A stretch of 64,000 nt of DNA from Hydractinia symbiolongicarpus (lineage: Eukaryota; Cnidaria; Hydrozoa; Anthoathecata; Hydractiniidae): positions 10,195,501 through 10,259,500 of the forward strand of contig NC_079880.1 in the NCBI RefSeq assembly GCF_029227915.1, given 5' to 3'. How positions within the stretch are numbered: position 1 is the first letter of the stretch; every line of letters starts with the position of its first letter. The notes below the pieces were generated by a model. The model searched no databases. It was not told the DNA's origin and saw nothing but the letters and a program-made list of their open reading frames with translations. The translations under genes were made by a program, and so were the position numbers. Of this stretch, positions 45,763-58,500 are shown one piece after another.

Positions 45763-46125
45763 TTTTTATTGGCACTGCTATCAACGAAAGTCCTGCGATA
45801 GGGTTTCTTGTGCGTTTAAAGCTCCTATTTGAGCTACGAAAGCGGTGCACCTTTTACCATGGCTAAAACTATTAGAAAGCGCAGCGCTGTTGAGAAGCAA
45901 ACAGTCCTGGGGACGAGGTTGCGGTGCAAAATCAGCATTCGTGTAAATAGAGAACCGCCTAAGATATCAATCGTATTCTCGTGCTGAACGCTAAGCAGAA
46001 AGGCTCAACTTACCGGTTTGTATAGTCTTTAGTAAGACTCGACCAGGAGGGATTAAAACCAAGACCTTCCGCATTGGAAGCGAACGTTACAGCTTGTCCC
46101 TACCAAGTCTACCATGAAACTCCAC
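45763..46125 (-). mobile_element. tRNA-derived SINE, copy 2, interrupted
   Basis: The reverse complement aligns with 22957-23236: A-box part CATGGTAGACTTGG, the CGCTTCCAATGCGGAAGGT block, GGTCGAGTC, CTTTCTGCTTAGCGTTCAGC, GAGCTCAAATAG-like body and the AGAGGCTAT end. It is interrupted by a 71-bp insertion at 45850-45920. Confidence 0.75.
45850..45920. mobile_element. 71-bp element nested in a SINE with 8-bp target duplication
   Basis: GCGGTGCA is found on both sides (45842-45849 and 45921-45928). The insert, CCTTTTACCATGG to TCCTGGGGACGAGGTT, is absent from the SINE copy at 22957-23236, which supplies the empty site (CGTGCA). Its right end is the CAACCTCGTCCCC terminus (inverted). Confidence 0.8.
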
Positions 46126-46198
46126 CAATATAAACAAGATTATACTTTTAGCATAATCGTAAAACTCTGTTTCAGAGTTTTTAATCTCCTAGTATGTC

Positions 46199-46303
46199 AG
46201 GCAAAATGGTAACCGCAGTAGCGAGACACATGAAATGTGGTAAATAAAGGAAGGGCGAATCCGTGGATTTCCCCACAGGTCACCGACTAGTAACGTGAAA
46301 ACA
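46199..46303. repeat. Dispersed repeat, copy B (pairs with 1055-1165)
   Basis: GGCAAAATGGTAACCGCAGT, then AGCGAGACAC, CCGTGGATTTCCCCACAGGT and CACCGACTAGTA, follow the same order as copy A. Confidence 0.65.
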
Positions 46304-46833
46304 GTTAATGAAATTGAAAGTTCTTTAGAGACAATTAAAATGACGGCACGATATATATATATTTTAAACCACATCACTCCTCTCAATTGTACCTAACGTG
46401 TGGACAATGTCATAACTACCTAGTTGTTCTTCCATCTTTTTATCACTCTGTAACAAATTTGTATTTCTAGATGTTGTTTTTTATCGGATTATTTATTTTA
46501 GTAGCACTGTAATTACGTAGGCTGTCGTAATCTGCAAGAAAAGAAACAACCGATGATAGAGTGCATTGTGAAACAACTAGTTAGCAACATAGTCCCTCGT
46601 GTAAGTAATTAGCTTTTTGATACACTAAAAAGAAAAAAAAATGTTTGATAACTTAAGGCAATCTGCAGGGAAGTTGTGTTGTTCGTTATTTCGTCTTTTG
46701 CAGCAATCCGCTGAAATATATATCGACGATTGAGGTTAAAGAAAAAAAACACTGGATGGTTCATGTGCAATACTGCTGCTGGGCAGTCCAATATATCCTT
46801 TTCTAGAAAGAGGCAGAGCATTTGTCACGATAA

Positions 46834-46872
46834 CCTAGACCTCAGGAGTTTTGACGGCCCTAATGAGGTGGT
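46834..46872. repeat. Shared repeat core, copy 2
   Basis: CCTAGACCTCAGGAGTTTTG, then ACGGCCCTAATGAGGTGGT, matches 44336-44376. It is followed by a short tandem of TTTTGCCCGGATTTTCGCCG-type words. Confidence 0.7.
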
Positions 46873-47590
46873 AATTTTGTCCGGATTTTTGCCCGGATTT
46901 TCGCCGGATTCTTGCCCGGTTTTTTCCATGACTTTAAGTTTGAGTTGACTTTACTTAAATCTATGTTGTAAGGAGATCTTAAATCCATGTTGTCAGCGAG
47001 TTGTAATCTGAGACTCTTTGTCACCTTGAAGATTGAAAAGCTATGTTATTCGTAACTTGGCAAACTGAAGATCTACTTTATACGTGTTTGCGATTGTAGT
47101 TCTTTGTTTTGCGTAGCCTTAAACGTTAGCGGTGGGAATACTACTACCGCTTTTTTTCTTACATTTTTGGAAATAAAAACACTCGTACACAATATATATA
47201 CATAGGTATATTTATGCTTTTGTTACCCAATAAAGTCCATACTTTAAGGAAATTTTCCGCGGAATGGAACGGAAAAAATAAAAAAGCTTCGGATCATGCG
47301 TACTTAAAATGTTTACATAACGCAAACGAAAAATGTGCTTGTACGTTCCGAGCAAAGTAGAATCGAGCTCAATTTTTTCTTCGCGTTTGTGCGGAAATGA
47401 CAGGTGGAAAATTAGTTAGCCAATCAGATTATTTTATTTCATGAATACTGCGCAAAGTGTGTATATATACTTTCTGTGCTTAAGGGGCGCAAAATTGTAA
47501 GGTGGAATATACCAGCAGAAAATTTTCTGTTTAGTTCTGTTCCTGCCTGTTCTGTTCCACGAAAAATTTTCTTGAAGTGGAAAATAGTCT

Positions 47591-48805
47591 TTAGCGAACA
47601 AATATTTCTTTAGTATACCGCGAAATGCGCTCACATATTCCTACGATGTTTTTACTACAAAAGCTATATAACAATGGGTTAATAACAACATGTATCGGAT
47701 ACGCAATATACGCCAGCAGTGTCAGGTAGAAGTATCTGTCTTGTTGCATCTTGTGTAAATGTAAATCGTACGACCATTCGTTTACACCAAAGTAAATACT
47801 CATGACATGTTTCGGTAACACCAGCACTATGAAAGCGACTACTACACAACAAATCATTTTGACACGTTGTTTGTTCTTTCTAATATATTCTAATCGTATT
47901 CTCATTGGATGAATTACATTTCGCATGGACGCTTTAAATACACGAAAGATTTTGAAATATAAAACTGACATGGTTGTTACTGGCAACACAAAGTAAACAC
48001 AAAAAGAAAATAATTCATACGTTAAGGAGTCAAAAAGTTGGATACTCCAATGTAATCGACAAATATTAAATTCGTTTGTTTGATATTGCAAAAATAATGG
48101 TAACACGCAAATCATTCCGAAAAGAATGTTCAGTACTTCCAAAGCACAATGCGAATCAGTGGATGCGAATCGATATAAAGGTCGTACGATTCCATTATAC
48201 CGTTCCACAGTGACTTGTAGAATAACTCCAATGGCAAGGTAGGAGCCTAGTATTTCAGATGTGCGCAGTACTTTACACATAGTGTTGCCATACAGCCATT
48301 CATGCGTCCAGAAGTTGGGTAAAACGTGTATAAACTGTATCAGTGCAAATATAAAATCGTAGCAAGCTAATCGTAAAATGATTTTTTTGTATGATTTTAA
48401 GCGTCCTTTCCTCCTTAAAATGTTTATTATTACAGCAGCGTTACCAAGTATCCCGAAACTGGATGCACAAATTGAAGAAATTTCTTTGGATGTTGATAAG
48501 TCATTTGTAAATATAACATAACTAGAATTTAAATATAACTCGAGTTCGCAAATTGAATCAAATATTTTATTTTCACTACCTATTCTGAACAACTTGCACG
48601 AGCAGAAGACCATAGAGATGTTAAAAAAGCGACACAAATCCTCCACACTTTCTATTAATATTGGTTGTGTATTGTTGTCCAAGTTCTTGTGATAGTAACC
48701 CGCAGAAATTGTGCTATTCTTTTCAACAATTGCATAGTTCGTTAAGCAGAAACATTGATGAGAACTCCATAAAACCAACAAGAAGACATACATTTTGACA
48801 GACAT
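47591..48805 (-). CDS. Rhodopsin-class GPCR, peptide-receptor-like, single coding exon
   Basis: The 404-residue protein begins with a signal-like segment (MSVKMYVFLLVLWSS) and a ~110-residue extracellular region with N-glycosylation sites (NST, NNT, NIS, NSS) and several cysteines. TM1 holds the GN motif (GNAAVIINIL, 121-130), TM2 LACYDFIFAL, and TM3 starts WLYGNTMCK with Cys177, paired by position with Cys249 in EL2. ERY (201-203) stands for DRY. TM6 has FIVLVLPKHV and TM7 ends PIHVVINPLLYSF with NPLLY (376-380). The W..G...C and ERYNGIVRPL context is that of neuropeptide receptors, so a peptide ligand is likely but unproven. It signals through G proteins at the plasma membrane. The frame is intact and without introns. 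Confidence 0.9.
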   Translation of the reverse strand: MSVKMYVFLLVLWSSHQCFCLTNYAIVEKNSTISAGYYHKNLDNNTQPILIESVEDLCRFFNISMVFCSCKLFRIGSENKIFDSICELELYLNSSYVIFTNDLSTSKEISSICASSFGILGNAAVIINILRRKGRLKSYKKIILRLACYDFIFALIQFIHVLPNFWTHEWLYGNTMCKVLRTSEILGSYLAIGVILQVTVERYNGIVRPLYRFASTDSHCALEVLNILFGMICVLPLFLQYQTNEFNICRLHWSIQLFDSLTYELFSFCVYFVLPVTTMSVLYFKIFRVFKASMRNVIHPMRIRLEYIRKNKQRVKMICCVVVAFIVLVLPKHVMSIYFGVNEWSYDLHLHKMQQDRYFYLTLLAYIAYPIHVVINPLLYSFCSKNIVGICERISRYTKEIFVR

Positions 48806-49050
48806 TCTTGCTATTTTCCTTCTCTAACATTTTTTGTCTGAACAAATCAAACACTGAACTAATCATTAACATACATAGCTATATTAGCAAAGTGTATTGT
48901 AAGAATTATGCTTTCAGGTGCATGATAACAAAAAAGATAAACATTGTAATTATTTCCTTTCTAAACCGAGATATTAGGAGTCGAAACTTTTGTTCCAAAT
49001 TACATCACTATTTCTAGAAACTGTTGCACATTATTGGCAGCTGTAAATCA

Positions 49051-49074
49051 AAAAAAAAAAAAAAAAAAAAAAAA
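49051..49074. repeat. Poly-A tract
   Basis: An uninterrupted run of about 24 A, not clearly attached to a retroposed sequence. Confidence 0.9.
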
Positions 49075-49871
49075 ATGATTACCAAATCACTCTATTAAAA
49101 ACACCTCTCTGCAACGTACGGAGCGGTGGTAGATCATATTCACTGTACACACTATCTCTTCTCATTTTAGGAATGAAGACTCGAAAATGAAAGAGAAATA
49201 TTGCCAATTTTTTTTACACTTTGACGATGCGTATCATTGGTCATGTTTTCTTTCTCGTTTACCAACAAAACAACTTCAGCAAATAATGAAAAATACCATT
49301 AGCTGTGGAAGGTTTACTTTTGACGTTTCAATATATCTCTGCTAATATCTATACTTATCAGTCCAGGAGTTACCAACGAAATTCTTTATTATATTTCGTT
49401 AGGTTTGGTAGTCTTAATCATGACTTAAGTGTTAGGAGCAGTTCTAATGCACCAGCATGTTTAAAACAAGCTGCTAAAACGACTATAATTTTATGCTTAC
49501 ACGACCCCGGACTTAAATTATTGCAAAGGACAGCAAAATTTCAAAGCTCGTAACCACAATTGATGAATGCCGTGTCCATGTAAGTAGCTAACACGCTCTA
49601 TGCGTTTGTCAAAGTTCAGTTGTTAATGTTCACAGCGGACTCAGGTTCTTTGTTTCTTTAATTAGATCAAAAATCTTAAAATGTACTAATTTGTACTTAC
49701 GTCAGCACATTTGATTTTCACGATTTTTCAGACTTTTGCACGTTGTTTAAAATGCTGATTTTGCAGAAAGTGCAGTTAGCGAATTTTAACATTGTTACTC
49801 GGCCTACACTCCTGTCAAAGCTTTAGCAACTCACTGGCGAAGTGATACTATTTTACCATTCCGAGAATTAG

Positions 49872-49920
49872 CCAAAAGCTCTTTGCAAAAATGGAATATT
49901 TTTGCAAAGAGCTGTTTTGG
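49872..49920. repeat. Short hairpin with AGCTCTTTGCAAAAAT arms
   Basis: Arms CCAAAAGCTCTTTGCAAAAA at 49872 and TTTTTGCAAAGAGCTGTTTT, then GG, to 49920 pair with a two-base bulge and a ~5-nt loop. No flanking target duplication is evident. Confidence 0.75.
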
Positions 49921-50659
49921 GTTGTGATTTGTCCGTAATTGCAGCTTGATTAAAATTTAAGAAAAAATAGGAAGGCAATGCCGATAAATGTCTAGTGTAT
50001 ATATATCCAGAACACAGATCACGTTGATAACAGTGCTTGCTACGCTGAAATGCTTATCCTGCATAATCATTCATAAACAACATCATTAATGGACCTTCCT
50101 CAGCAAGTACACCCTTTTGTTTTTGCTCATGTTTCGGTTAATAAATTTTATTCGGCATCACGTATGTTGAATTATGGCAATACTTTAAACTACCTCAAAT
50201 GATGCTTATTAGACGCAGAAGCAAATGTTAAAAACTGCTACTTTTTTTCGAAAGGTGGCACTAACCCCAACCCTAACCCTAACGGAGCAGCTAAAAAAGT
50301 GTAGCTGCTTCGTTTTAGACATAATATCTTCCTACAATGTACAAAAAGAGCTTGCTGGACATGAAAGCGACGTTGAAATTTTGTCACAGTTTTAGGCCAT
50401 AATTGGCGAGATACGCAGTTTCACATCTTTTATACTGCCTTTAATTATTTCAGGGACAGTAATTAAGATTCCTGGGTTTTAGGTCTTGAAAATTTCAATT
50501 GATTTGTTACTCATTTCTTTTACGGGCATCGCAAATTCTCTCAGATTTTTTCCGGATAAAGGGCGTAATGAAATGAGTGTTTTTTAAAACACTGTTTGCG
50601 TAGAGTTCTTGCTTTATTTTGATTTTGCACGATTTGTAATGTATAAGCGAAATGATGTG

Positions 50660-50755
50660 TGGTCCACCCAACCTCATCCCCAAGGATCTTTTCCTCTTTC
50701 TGACAATCGGAGAAAGAATTGCCAGCGCGATTGTCAGAAAGATGAAAGAGCCCTG
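50660..50755. mobile_element. CAACCTCATCCCC-type foldback element
   Basis: CCCAACCTCATCCCCAAGG is followed by an inverted pair CTTTCTGACAATCG and CGATTGTCAGAAAG, then GCCCTGAGTAAGGGTTG. It is a relative of 40898-41000 and 33604-33659. Confidence 0.65.
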
Positions 50756-52075
50756 AGTAAGGGTTGTACTATTTTCTACATCTTCGAACCTGATTCTGGT
50801 GACTAGACTATTGTCGTACACACATCATCACAACAAAGTCATACCGTGCATATACTTGCCTGTAAAGAGGGACTAAGATTGCAAGCATTCAGACGGTATT
50901 ATCACCAATTAACACGTTTTTCCTGCGTGGAGCGTTTTTGCTCTGCCTTTATGCTCATTACACAAGGCAATGTTTTTTAAGTCGCGCGCAGTAAAAGTAG
51001 CGCAGGGTTGTGGTCTGTGCTCCTTCTAAGGTATTTTGAGTTATTCTGGCGGGAAATGTTGTAAACAAACGATATTTTGATGTCTTCTTTTTTAGTTTAG
51101 AAATTTACTTACTTTTATGGGTATTTGCCTAATAAATAAAGCTAGCTAGCTAGTTATTATTGTGTTACCAGGTATTTAAAAGTAAACTCTGTGGCTTAAG
51201 GGGGCTTTTACCAAGCGAATTGAGAATGGCGAAGGAATTGAATCTGGGTTTCATCCTACTACTGTTCAAAACAGTGAAGTGTCTTACCACTGGACGACTA
51301 AGACAGATGACGTTTAAAGTCATGTCACTGACTTTTTGGTTCACTGTACACTTTGCCATCACCAAGATTCACAAGTGCAGCACAAACAGTAACAATCTTG
51401 TCGATACTAGTAAATTCTGATTCATTTGCTAAGTAAGAGAGATCCTTACTTTGTCATTGTAATGGGTATTGGTGCAGTAACGATGTGTCTGTTTTTATTA
51501 ACCCAATCACATGTTCAATATAGCTAGTTGGTATGTAGTCAGGATGTGCAGAATCTTTCACTAACTGGTTTCCCTATTAAAGAAAAACAAATACTGTACC
51601 TAGCTAGCTAGCTAAGCAATGCCAGCCTAAAAGAGTTACTAACCTAACTATAATATAGCACAGAGCATGATCTATTTTACAATGAATAGAGCTATCTTAT
51701 TAATAAAATATTATAAAAATAAATTAGGACACTTCAACATAGCAAAAACATGAACAAGATAACACTTACCAGTTGTAAAATTTTTCCCAAAGAGATATAT
51801 AAACCTTTTTCCAGTTGGGTTACAGTCAGTACCATCTTTGTTTTTCCTTTTACATGCTCTTATCCACGTTTTCTTTCTTCTTGGTTGTTATTCTATAGAA
51901 GCCAGGTTTATCTTCCATTACATTATGGTTTGTACAACCAAAAGCAGCACAACTATTTGGCATTTTAAAAACTTTTACGTGTTCACTCTATACCCTGTCT
52001 ATTATCTCCATTTATATTTAGAAAAGTCCTAGAAGTAGTATAAAAACCCAGTTAGGGTACTGGTCACTCTTCCAT

Positions 52076-52241
52076 CCAAACACAACTCCCTGCAACATCC
52101 AACACGGCCCACACAGTGTGCTATCTGCCCCATTTTCCTCACATGGATGGGCTTAACTCGGGGCTATGATAAAACTTACTTGCACGTATTGAGTTGCTGC
52201 CAAAGGAATCAAGAGTTATAACCACTAAGCTACGGTGCCAT
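52076..52241 (-). mobile_element. tRNA-like SINE fragment
   Basis: On the minus strand the head reads GGCACCGTAGCTTAGTGGTT, with an excellent A box (TAGCTTAGTGG), and a B-box-like GAGTTAAGCCC follows about 70 nt later, too far for a tRNA gene. The downstream body has CACACTGTGTGGGCCGTGTT. It is a different SINE family from the one at 22957. Confidence 0.5.
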
Positions 52242-52547
52242 AAAATTAACTACGAAATGTCCTTTGATTTCCACCAGAAACAAAAAATGTGGTGATTTTG
52301 GAATATTGAATGTAAGCACTCCTCTGGGTTTTAAAAACCAGGCTGTCATTTTAAATTCTTTTCAGTAATTAGTTTTTTTAAAAAAATAAGCACTGAAGAT
52401 TGCATTCTGATTAGTTAAAATTTTACAGTGAAATATTTTACTGCTGTAAAGTAGAAAATCAAAACAAACTTAACTTGTCTATGGAACTGTGAAATGAAAC
52501 TTTCTTTCTAAAAATTTCTAATATTAATATTTCCAGGCTATAAAATA

Positions 52548-55500
52548 ATGGCAAATACACAAGTAAGAAGCAAAGTGGTTACTGCTTTTAAAATAAATGG
52601 TTTGTCCCTACGCAGGTATGTATCATAGAGTCTGAATGTAAACATCCGCATATGTGCTATACAAAACTTTTCCTGCAAGTTGAAAGCCCTTTAATGTTTT
52701 GTTTATAATAACTTATGATCTTTGTGAAAGCTATGTTGTGAGTGATTTAACAAAAGCTTTGCGATAAAACAATACAGCAATTATTAAGAATATGTACAAT
52801 AAATTGCCCAGAAAACTATTGATATTAAAAAAAGTTTTATGCGAATGTTTTTTATATATATTTTCATAACTTAGCGTGTTTTGAGACAACATTTTATTCT
52901 AAATTATTTTTCAACAAAACATGACACAAAAAATATAAAAATTGCACACAAAACTATTGTTAAAAATTTAACAATATTTTTCAAGCAACCTATGCTGCTG
53001 TTTTACAGTCCAGTTTTGACACTTTTCAAGCAAACTAAGGCATCATATTAACCTTCTACGAACCTGTTTTGACAGTTATCAAGCAAAATACGTCAACTTT
53101 TAGCATGATATGGTCTATTTCAGTAGTTTTTAAACTGACTACAATGCCATTTTAGTGCAGCAAAACATGTATTTATATTGTGATATGAAAATTAATGATA
53201 TTTTTATTTAAGAAAAAGTATCCTTTATTAAGATAGAAATTAAGCTCTTTTTAATTACTTTATAGTACAGAAAAGTTTATTTTCCTTACATCCTTATATA
53301 ACATATAACAGACCATCTGTTATACTAGTAATTATTTATGTGAGTTGAACGTTAGTGGAAGCTTACATTCACACCCCATTGTTTATTTTGTTGATTCTAT
53401 TATATTATAAGTGATTATATTATAAGTTTCAGTAGGTATACCAATGCTCTTCTTATATTGAGTAAGATTTAAAACTAAAATCATAAAATTTTTTTTGATA
53501 ATATTACCCTGAATGTTTTATATCTTTCAGTGAAGCATCAAAGTTACTTGTTGAAGTTTTAAGTGAGGTAGACCACAATGAGTTGGATGGCTGGTTAGAA
53601 AGAATAATTGATTGTGTTCAAAAGCAACCCTGTACGGTGTAATATGCACATTGTTTTATTTTAGAACAATATTACTATGAAAAATACTTGCAATACTTTT
53701 ATGTAGAGCTGAAAACGCTGATGAAGAAAATGTATAGAATAATGTGCTTTTGACGAACAGTTAAGGAGATAAAAGGGTTTTATAATTTTGGTGTCCCCCA
53801 ATTTGAAAAAGTCCCCCAATTTAAAAAAAAAATCTTTACAAATTCTTATCCCTTTTGCCCTCATCATAGAGATCTTAAAGCTTATTTTTGACAAGACATT
53901 GCAGACAGGGTGTAATTCAGCATTCTCAGGAATTGTTAAATGGCTATTTTCCAATTGAAATTTATCCCAAATTTCTCAATTTTTTCGAGGAGCTAATTAT
54001 TTTAATAACAGAATATGGGGCTTACATATTTTGTGCAAGTTGTGAAGAAATAAGATTTTAATAATACCTACGACCATCTTGATGAAATTTTCTTTTGGCT
54101 ATTTTTTAAATTTCTGGATTTACACCCTAGCTGAAATATTGAGGTTTAAACATTTTGATGATGTCATCAACCTGTCCCTGTTATTTGACCTGAAAGTCTT
54201 AAGTGCATTCCAATGACTTCATTATTTAAATTAAAATATTGACGTTACATTAATGATATAACCCAAAATCATGGTTTACTAGCATTGTTTTTGTTAATTT
54301 ACTTTGCAGTAAAAACTTCATTTGTTGATCGTGATGTTGTGGAGATAGCGATTAACGAATGTAATCAGGAGGGTGATGAAGAAGGGTAAGTATTGTGTTA
54401 TGACCTACAATTATCTAACTTGAACAAACTTGAATGCTGTAACACTGGATATTTATAAATGGCTGTTTCCTTTTTGTAGTATAGCAAAATACTAGTGAAA
54501 TTAACAAAATTGATTTTTAAGTTTTAAAGATGTTGTAGAAAGAACACAGATAACTACTTTTTGTTTTAGGGACAAGATATTCAACATTGTTGATGTTTTC
54601 AAGTAAATGATTTTTTTCTTGTTTAGAGTAAAAGTTTTTGCTTTTATTGTTCCTGAACATTTTAAAACTGTTTTGACTAAATCGATGTAGTATCTTAAAA
54701 CTGTGCTTGATGTTATCAGTGGCATTAATGTTGCATGCCTATTCTGTAAAATAATTTTTGTTGGACACAAAACTGTCACATTACATGTTCATGTCTGTAA
54801 GAAAACAATGAAAATATAGTGAAACCATTATCTGTTTCTACTGTCAAGTAATTTAATTTTTTTGCATTTTAGATTACCTCGTTTTATTTATAATTCTGAG
54901 AGAAAGAAATTTATACCGTAAGGTTCACATTGTGTTATTTATTATGAATAGTTCCTCCAGTCCTGTCCCCCATAGTACCTCCATAATGATTTTTGTTGTC
55001 TCATTTATTTCCATTCCTAATTTTATAAAGTACTTTTAAAACCAGGTAAGGTTGATGAGAATAGCCTTGCTTTTTGCACATTTCCATTTGAAAATCAAAG
55101 AACTAAATTTTTATTTCATCAAATTTAGTTGATAAAATAATTGGTTTTATGAACTTTAAAAACCTTGAAATCAGATTAAGTTAGCTTAAAAAAAACTTGG
55201 AATGTATAAAGTACTTACGTGTAGCTGAAATGCATTAAACTCCTTTTCTTTAAAATATACAAGATAACTGACGAAGCAAAAAAAAAAAGAATAACACATT
55301 ATTTCAAAATATTTTGATTCATTTTAAAATCCTCAAGCCTTTCTAAATCATGTCAGCACACGGCAAATGGCCAAGTGAATGCCGAGGTGTTGCTGACGTC
55401 AGACGCCAAAAGGTGAATCATAAAAAAAAAATTCACGTTAACATTAACATTTTTATACCGACTTGAAATGAGTAAGTACCAATGCGAAACAGTGTAATAG

Positions 55501-58500
55501 AGTTTTGCGTTGACAATTTTTTGCAGGCGCAAAAGAATTTGAATTAGAAAGGCAGTGTTAATTAGACTTGCCTTGACTTACATAGGGATTTTTCTTTTTG
55601 TGTGATTCATCACCTTCGATGACATCACTTGTTATTTTCATTCTTGCAAACATCCCAACTTGTTTCTATTTTAGAAATCCTAATCAAAAGGCGTGTTTGC
55701 ATGGAACTTTTGATGATAAAATAAATATGTTTGTTGAGAGATATAATATCTTACATCAGGTACAGCATCTTTAGCACATTTATTTTTGTATTTTTTTGAT
55801 CAATTTAAGTGTGTATTGTTTTTTTATTGATTGTTGGTTAGTATATCAGTTTGAATCAGGTTTTTGTTTACATTTAGAGGGCATTACATCATGATTTGTT
55901 TATGCCAGCAACAGTTGCTGCTACAGGATCAGGAAAAAGCTCCAAGTTTTCGGTAAGACTCTTTCTTTAATTACCAAAGACTGTTCTTTAAATTGGTTGT
56001 AATAATAATGTTTGAGCTATCTTCACTATCAATAAGTTTTGCAATATGTATTTTTAAGTACAATAGTGTGTAAAATTAGAATTTAAACTTGAGGAGAAAG
56101 CATTTGATAACATTATGTGTAAAAGTCCAAAGTTTTCTCTCGTCTTTTTGTACATTCTTTCATTTTTTATGTCTTTTTTATGAGTTTTTAACCCTAAACA
56201 CAAGACTGGAAAGGTTCATATGATAACTGTTTATTGAATACAGAACTCATGCTATTTGCACTGTCTTTTCACGACTCTGGTGAAAAGTTATTTTGTGTTT
56301 CTTTATTTTCCTTTTTATTTTGTGTTTATTTTTTTTGACATTTAGTTGAAACCAGTGGAACATCTCTTGGGTTGTTCAGGAAGTCTGGGTGATATTATTG
56401 TTCTAGGCATGCTCGCACATTTAAAAGAAGTGAGTCAATTTACTTTTGCTTAGTTTTTTTTTTGTTAAAGCTAAGGTAGGAATACTTGTACTGTGTTGTG
56501 GCAATTACATATCTTTTCATACTTCATCATTAAATGACAAGCATGTTTTTCAATTTATGACCTTACATTGCAAAAAGGAAAAAACAGAATCTTATTTATT
56601 TTTTAAGGGAAAGTATTTCCTAGAAGATCCAACTGGAGCAGTGGAATTGAATTTAACAAAAGCAATATCCTTTTTAATTGATGACATGTTACCCTGCTTG
56701 TCACCACACATCTTTAAATATTCTTTTTTCACTATTTTTTTGTCAAATTACAATTTTTGTTTTAACCCCTAAATTTTGTTACAGTAAGTTTTTAAAAATC
56801 CTTTTTTTTTAAAAAAAACAATGCTTCTTTAATGCCTTATTAATGTTCAAATGAACGCAAAATCAAGGCGGCTGTTTTCTTTTCCCGCAATTCAAAGTTT
56901 GACCTTAACAATACGTTTGTACGTGTTTCATTCTGGTTTATTTACTGAAAATTGTTTTGTTTTGGCAGAAGGTAAAAAATAAAAACTACTCTCTTGTTCT
57001 TTTTATTTTTTAATACTCTTGTTTAACTTGGTGTGTTAAGATTTCCGAAGTTTTCTAGAACCCAGCAACAAGGCTAAACCATGATTAAGACATTGCATGT
57101 TAATAACATTGTGTACAATCTCTTGCTTCACTAGGTAGTTACGATGATCAAGTTTTTCATGTCACTGCATTAGGATTCCCACCTTGTGAATCTGCACAAA
57201 TGACAAGGTAAGAAATGTTTTCATATGTATAGCAAGATACATACCCCCTGCTACCATTTTTATAAATAGCGATCCAATTTTACACTTTCAGCTTGTGTAT
57301 CTCGTCATCGAAACGTTTACCGTTTCAGGGGAGGAATTGCAGTTTCAATTATCTGTAATTTCTGTTTTTGGCATATTACTGCCTTCATATTTTCTTAATC
57401 TTAAGCTGAATGCCTTCATTTACTGGTCTTGTTCTTTGTGTGTTTAGATCTTATTTTGGTAGCATCAATTTTTTTGGTGGACCATCCACAACTTGTGTCG
57501 CTTCTTCAGTAAGTATTTCTGCTAGTTAATGTACCAAGACAATAATTTTTCAGAAAAAAACGATAAAATACGTTCAACGTTTAGGAAAAATGACCATTTC
57601 CTTTAAATAAAGCTGCATCAGGATTAACTGTTTCATTGAATATGTATTGCATCATCCTTTTTTAGGAAAAGTTAAAGAAGATAGAACAAGATGAAGAAAA
57701 TCAAAATAATATGTTCGTGTTCCTGTCTGATCTGTGGTTGGACCAACCTAAGGTAGGTTTTATGTATACCTTTAAAAATTGTCTTTGGAGTGTTAGTACT
57801 AATATACCAAAAATTAACGAAGTTGTATCTTTTTCTTGTTTGTATATGATTAAATGTTTGTACACGTGAATTGAAAGCTCAATTTTTTTTAGTTGGATAA
57901 GGAAATGTTACTACAATCTTCCTGATTTATGTAAAAGCATGTTTATATATTTAAATAAGATATATGTTGTGTGTTGACATTTTCAGATGAGAGGTAAGCT
58001 TTAAACAAAATAGTGATAAAATAGTGATATAATCTGTTTTTCATTTTAATATAATGTTTTTAAATCACTTTTTATCTTAAGTTCATCCTTTGGTTCTTTT
58101 TTCTTCCCTCAAAAGTCAGCAAGTTCATCAGACATAGCTATAGGAAAAAGTAGCGGAGAAAATTCAAAAATTTTTGGTTAAAAAACATCAGGAAAATATC
58201 AGAAATGTCAAGAAAATTGAAATCAACTTTTAAGTTGATACACCCTTTTTCTTCTTATGTCTTATAACTTAAAAACGTTCTCTCTTTACGCTTTTTGTTC
58301 TCCAAAGTTGCACTTCCATTCCTTTTTTATTTTCTTAGGTGCTAAATAAATTCAAAGTATTGCTAAGTGGTTACTCACAGATGCCACCAGCTTTGTTTGT
58401 CATATGTGGAAACTTCTTATCTCAACCTTATGGATCAAAACATTTATCTGTGTTACGAAAATGTTTTCAAGATTTAGGTAAGTGTTGTGTGCAAAGTTGT

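Larger units (their letters stand above)
48806..52075. other. Spacer with small repeats
   Basis: No gene is supported. It contains a poly-A run at 49051-49074, a hairpin at 49872-49920, a foldback element at 50660-50755, and AGCTAGCTAGCTAG-type short palindromic runs at 51141 and 51603. Open frames at 49305-49553 and 51160-51420 have no motif or splice support. Confidence 0.45.

Noticed and set aside
50262..50284. CCCTAACCCTAACCCTAACG resembles telomeric repeat
   Set aside because: Only about three units are present, with no subtelomeric context. Chance or a tiny interstitial remnant.
51160..51420. 86-codon frame upstream of POLE2
   Set aside because: No domain, an antisense frame of similar length is equally open, and no splice connection to POLE2 is evident.
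55908..55952. GSGKSS in POLE2 looks like a Walker A P-loop
   Set aside because: It sits in the variable linker before the OB fold of POLE2, with no downstream Walker B or NTPase fold. The family is not an ATPase.
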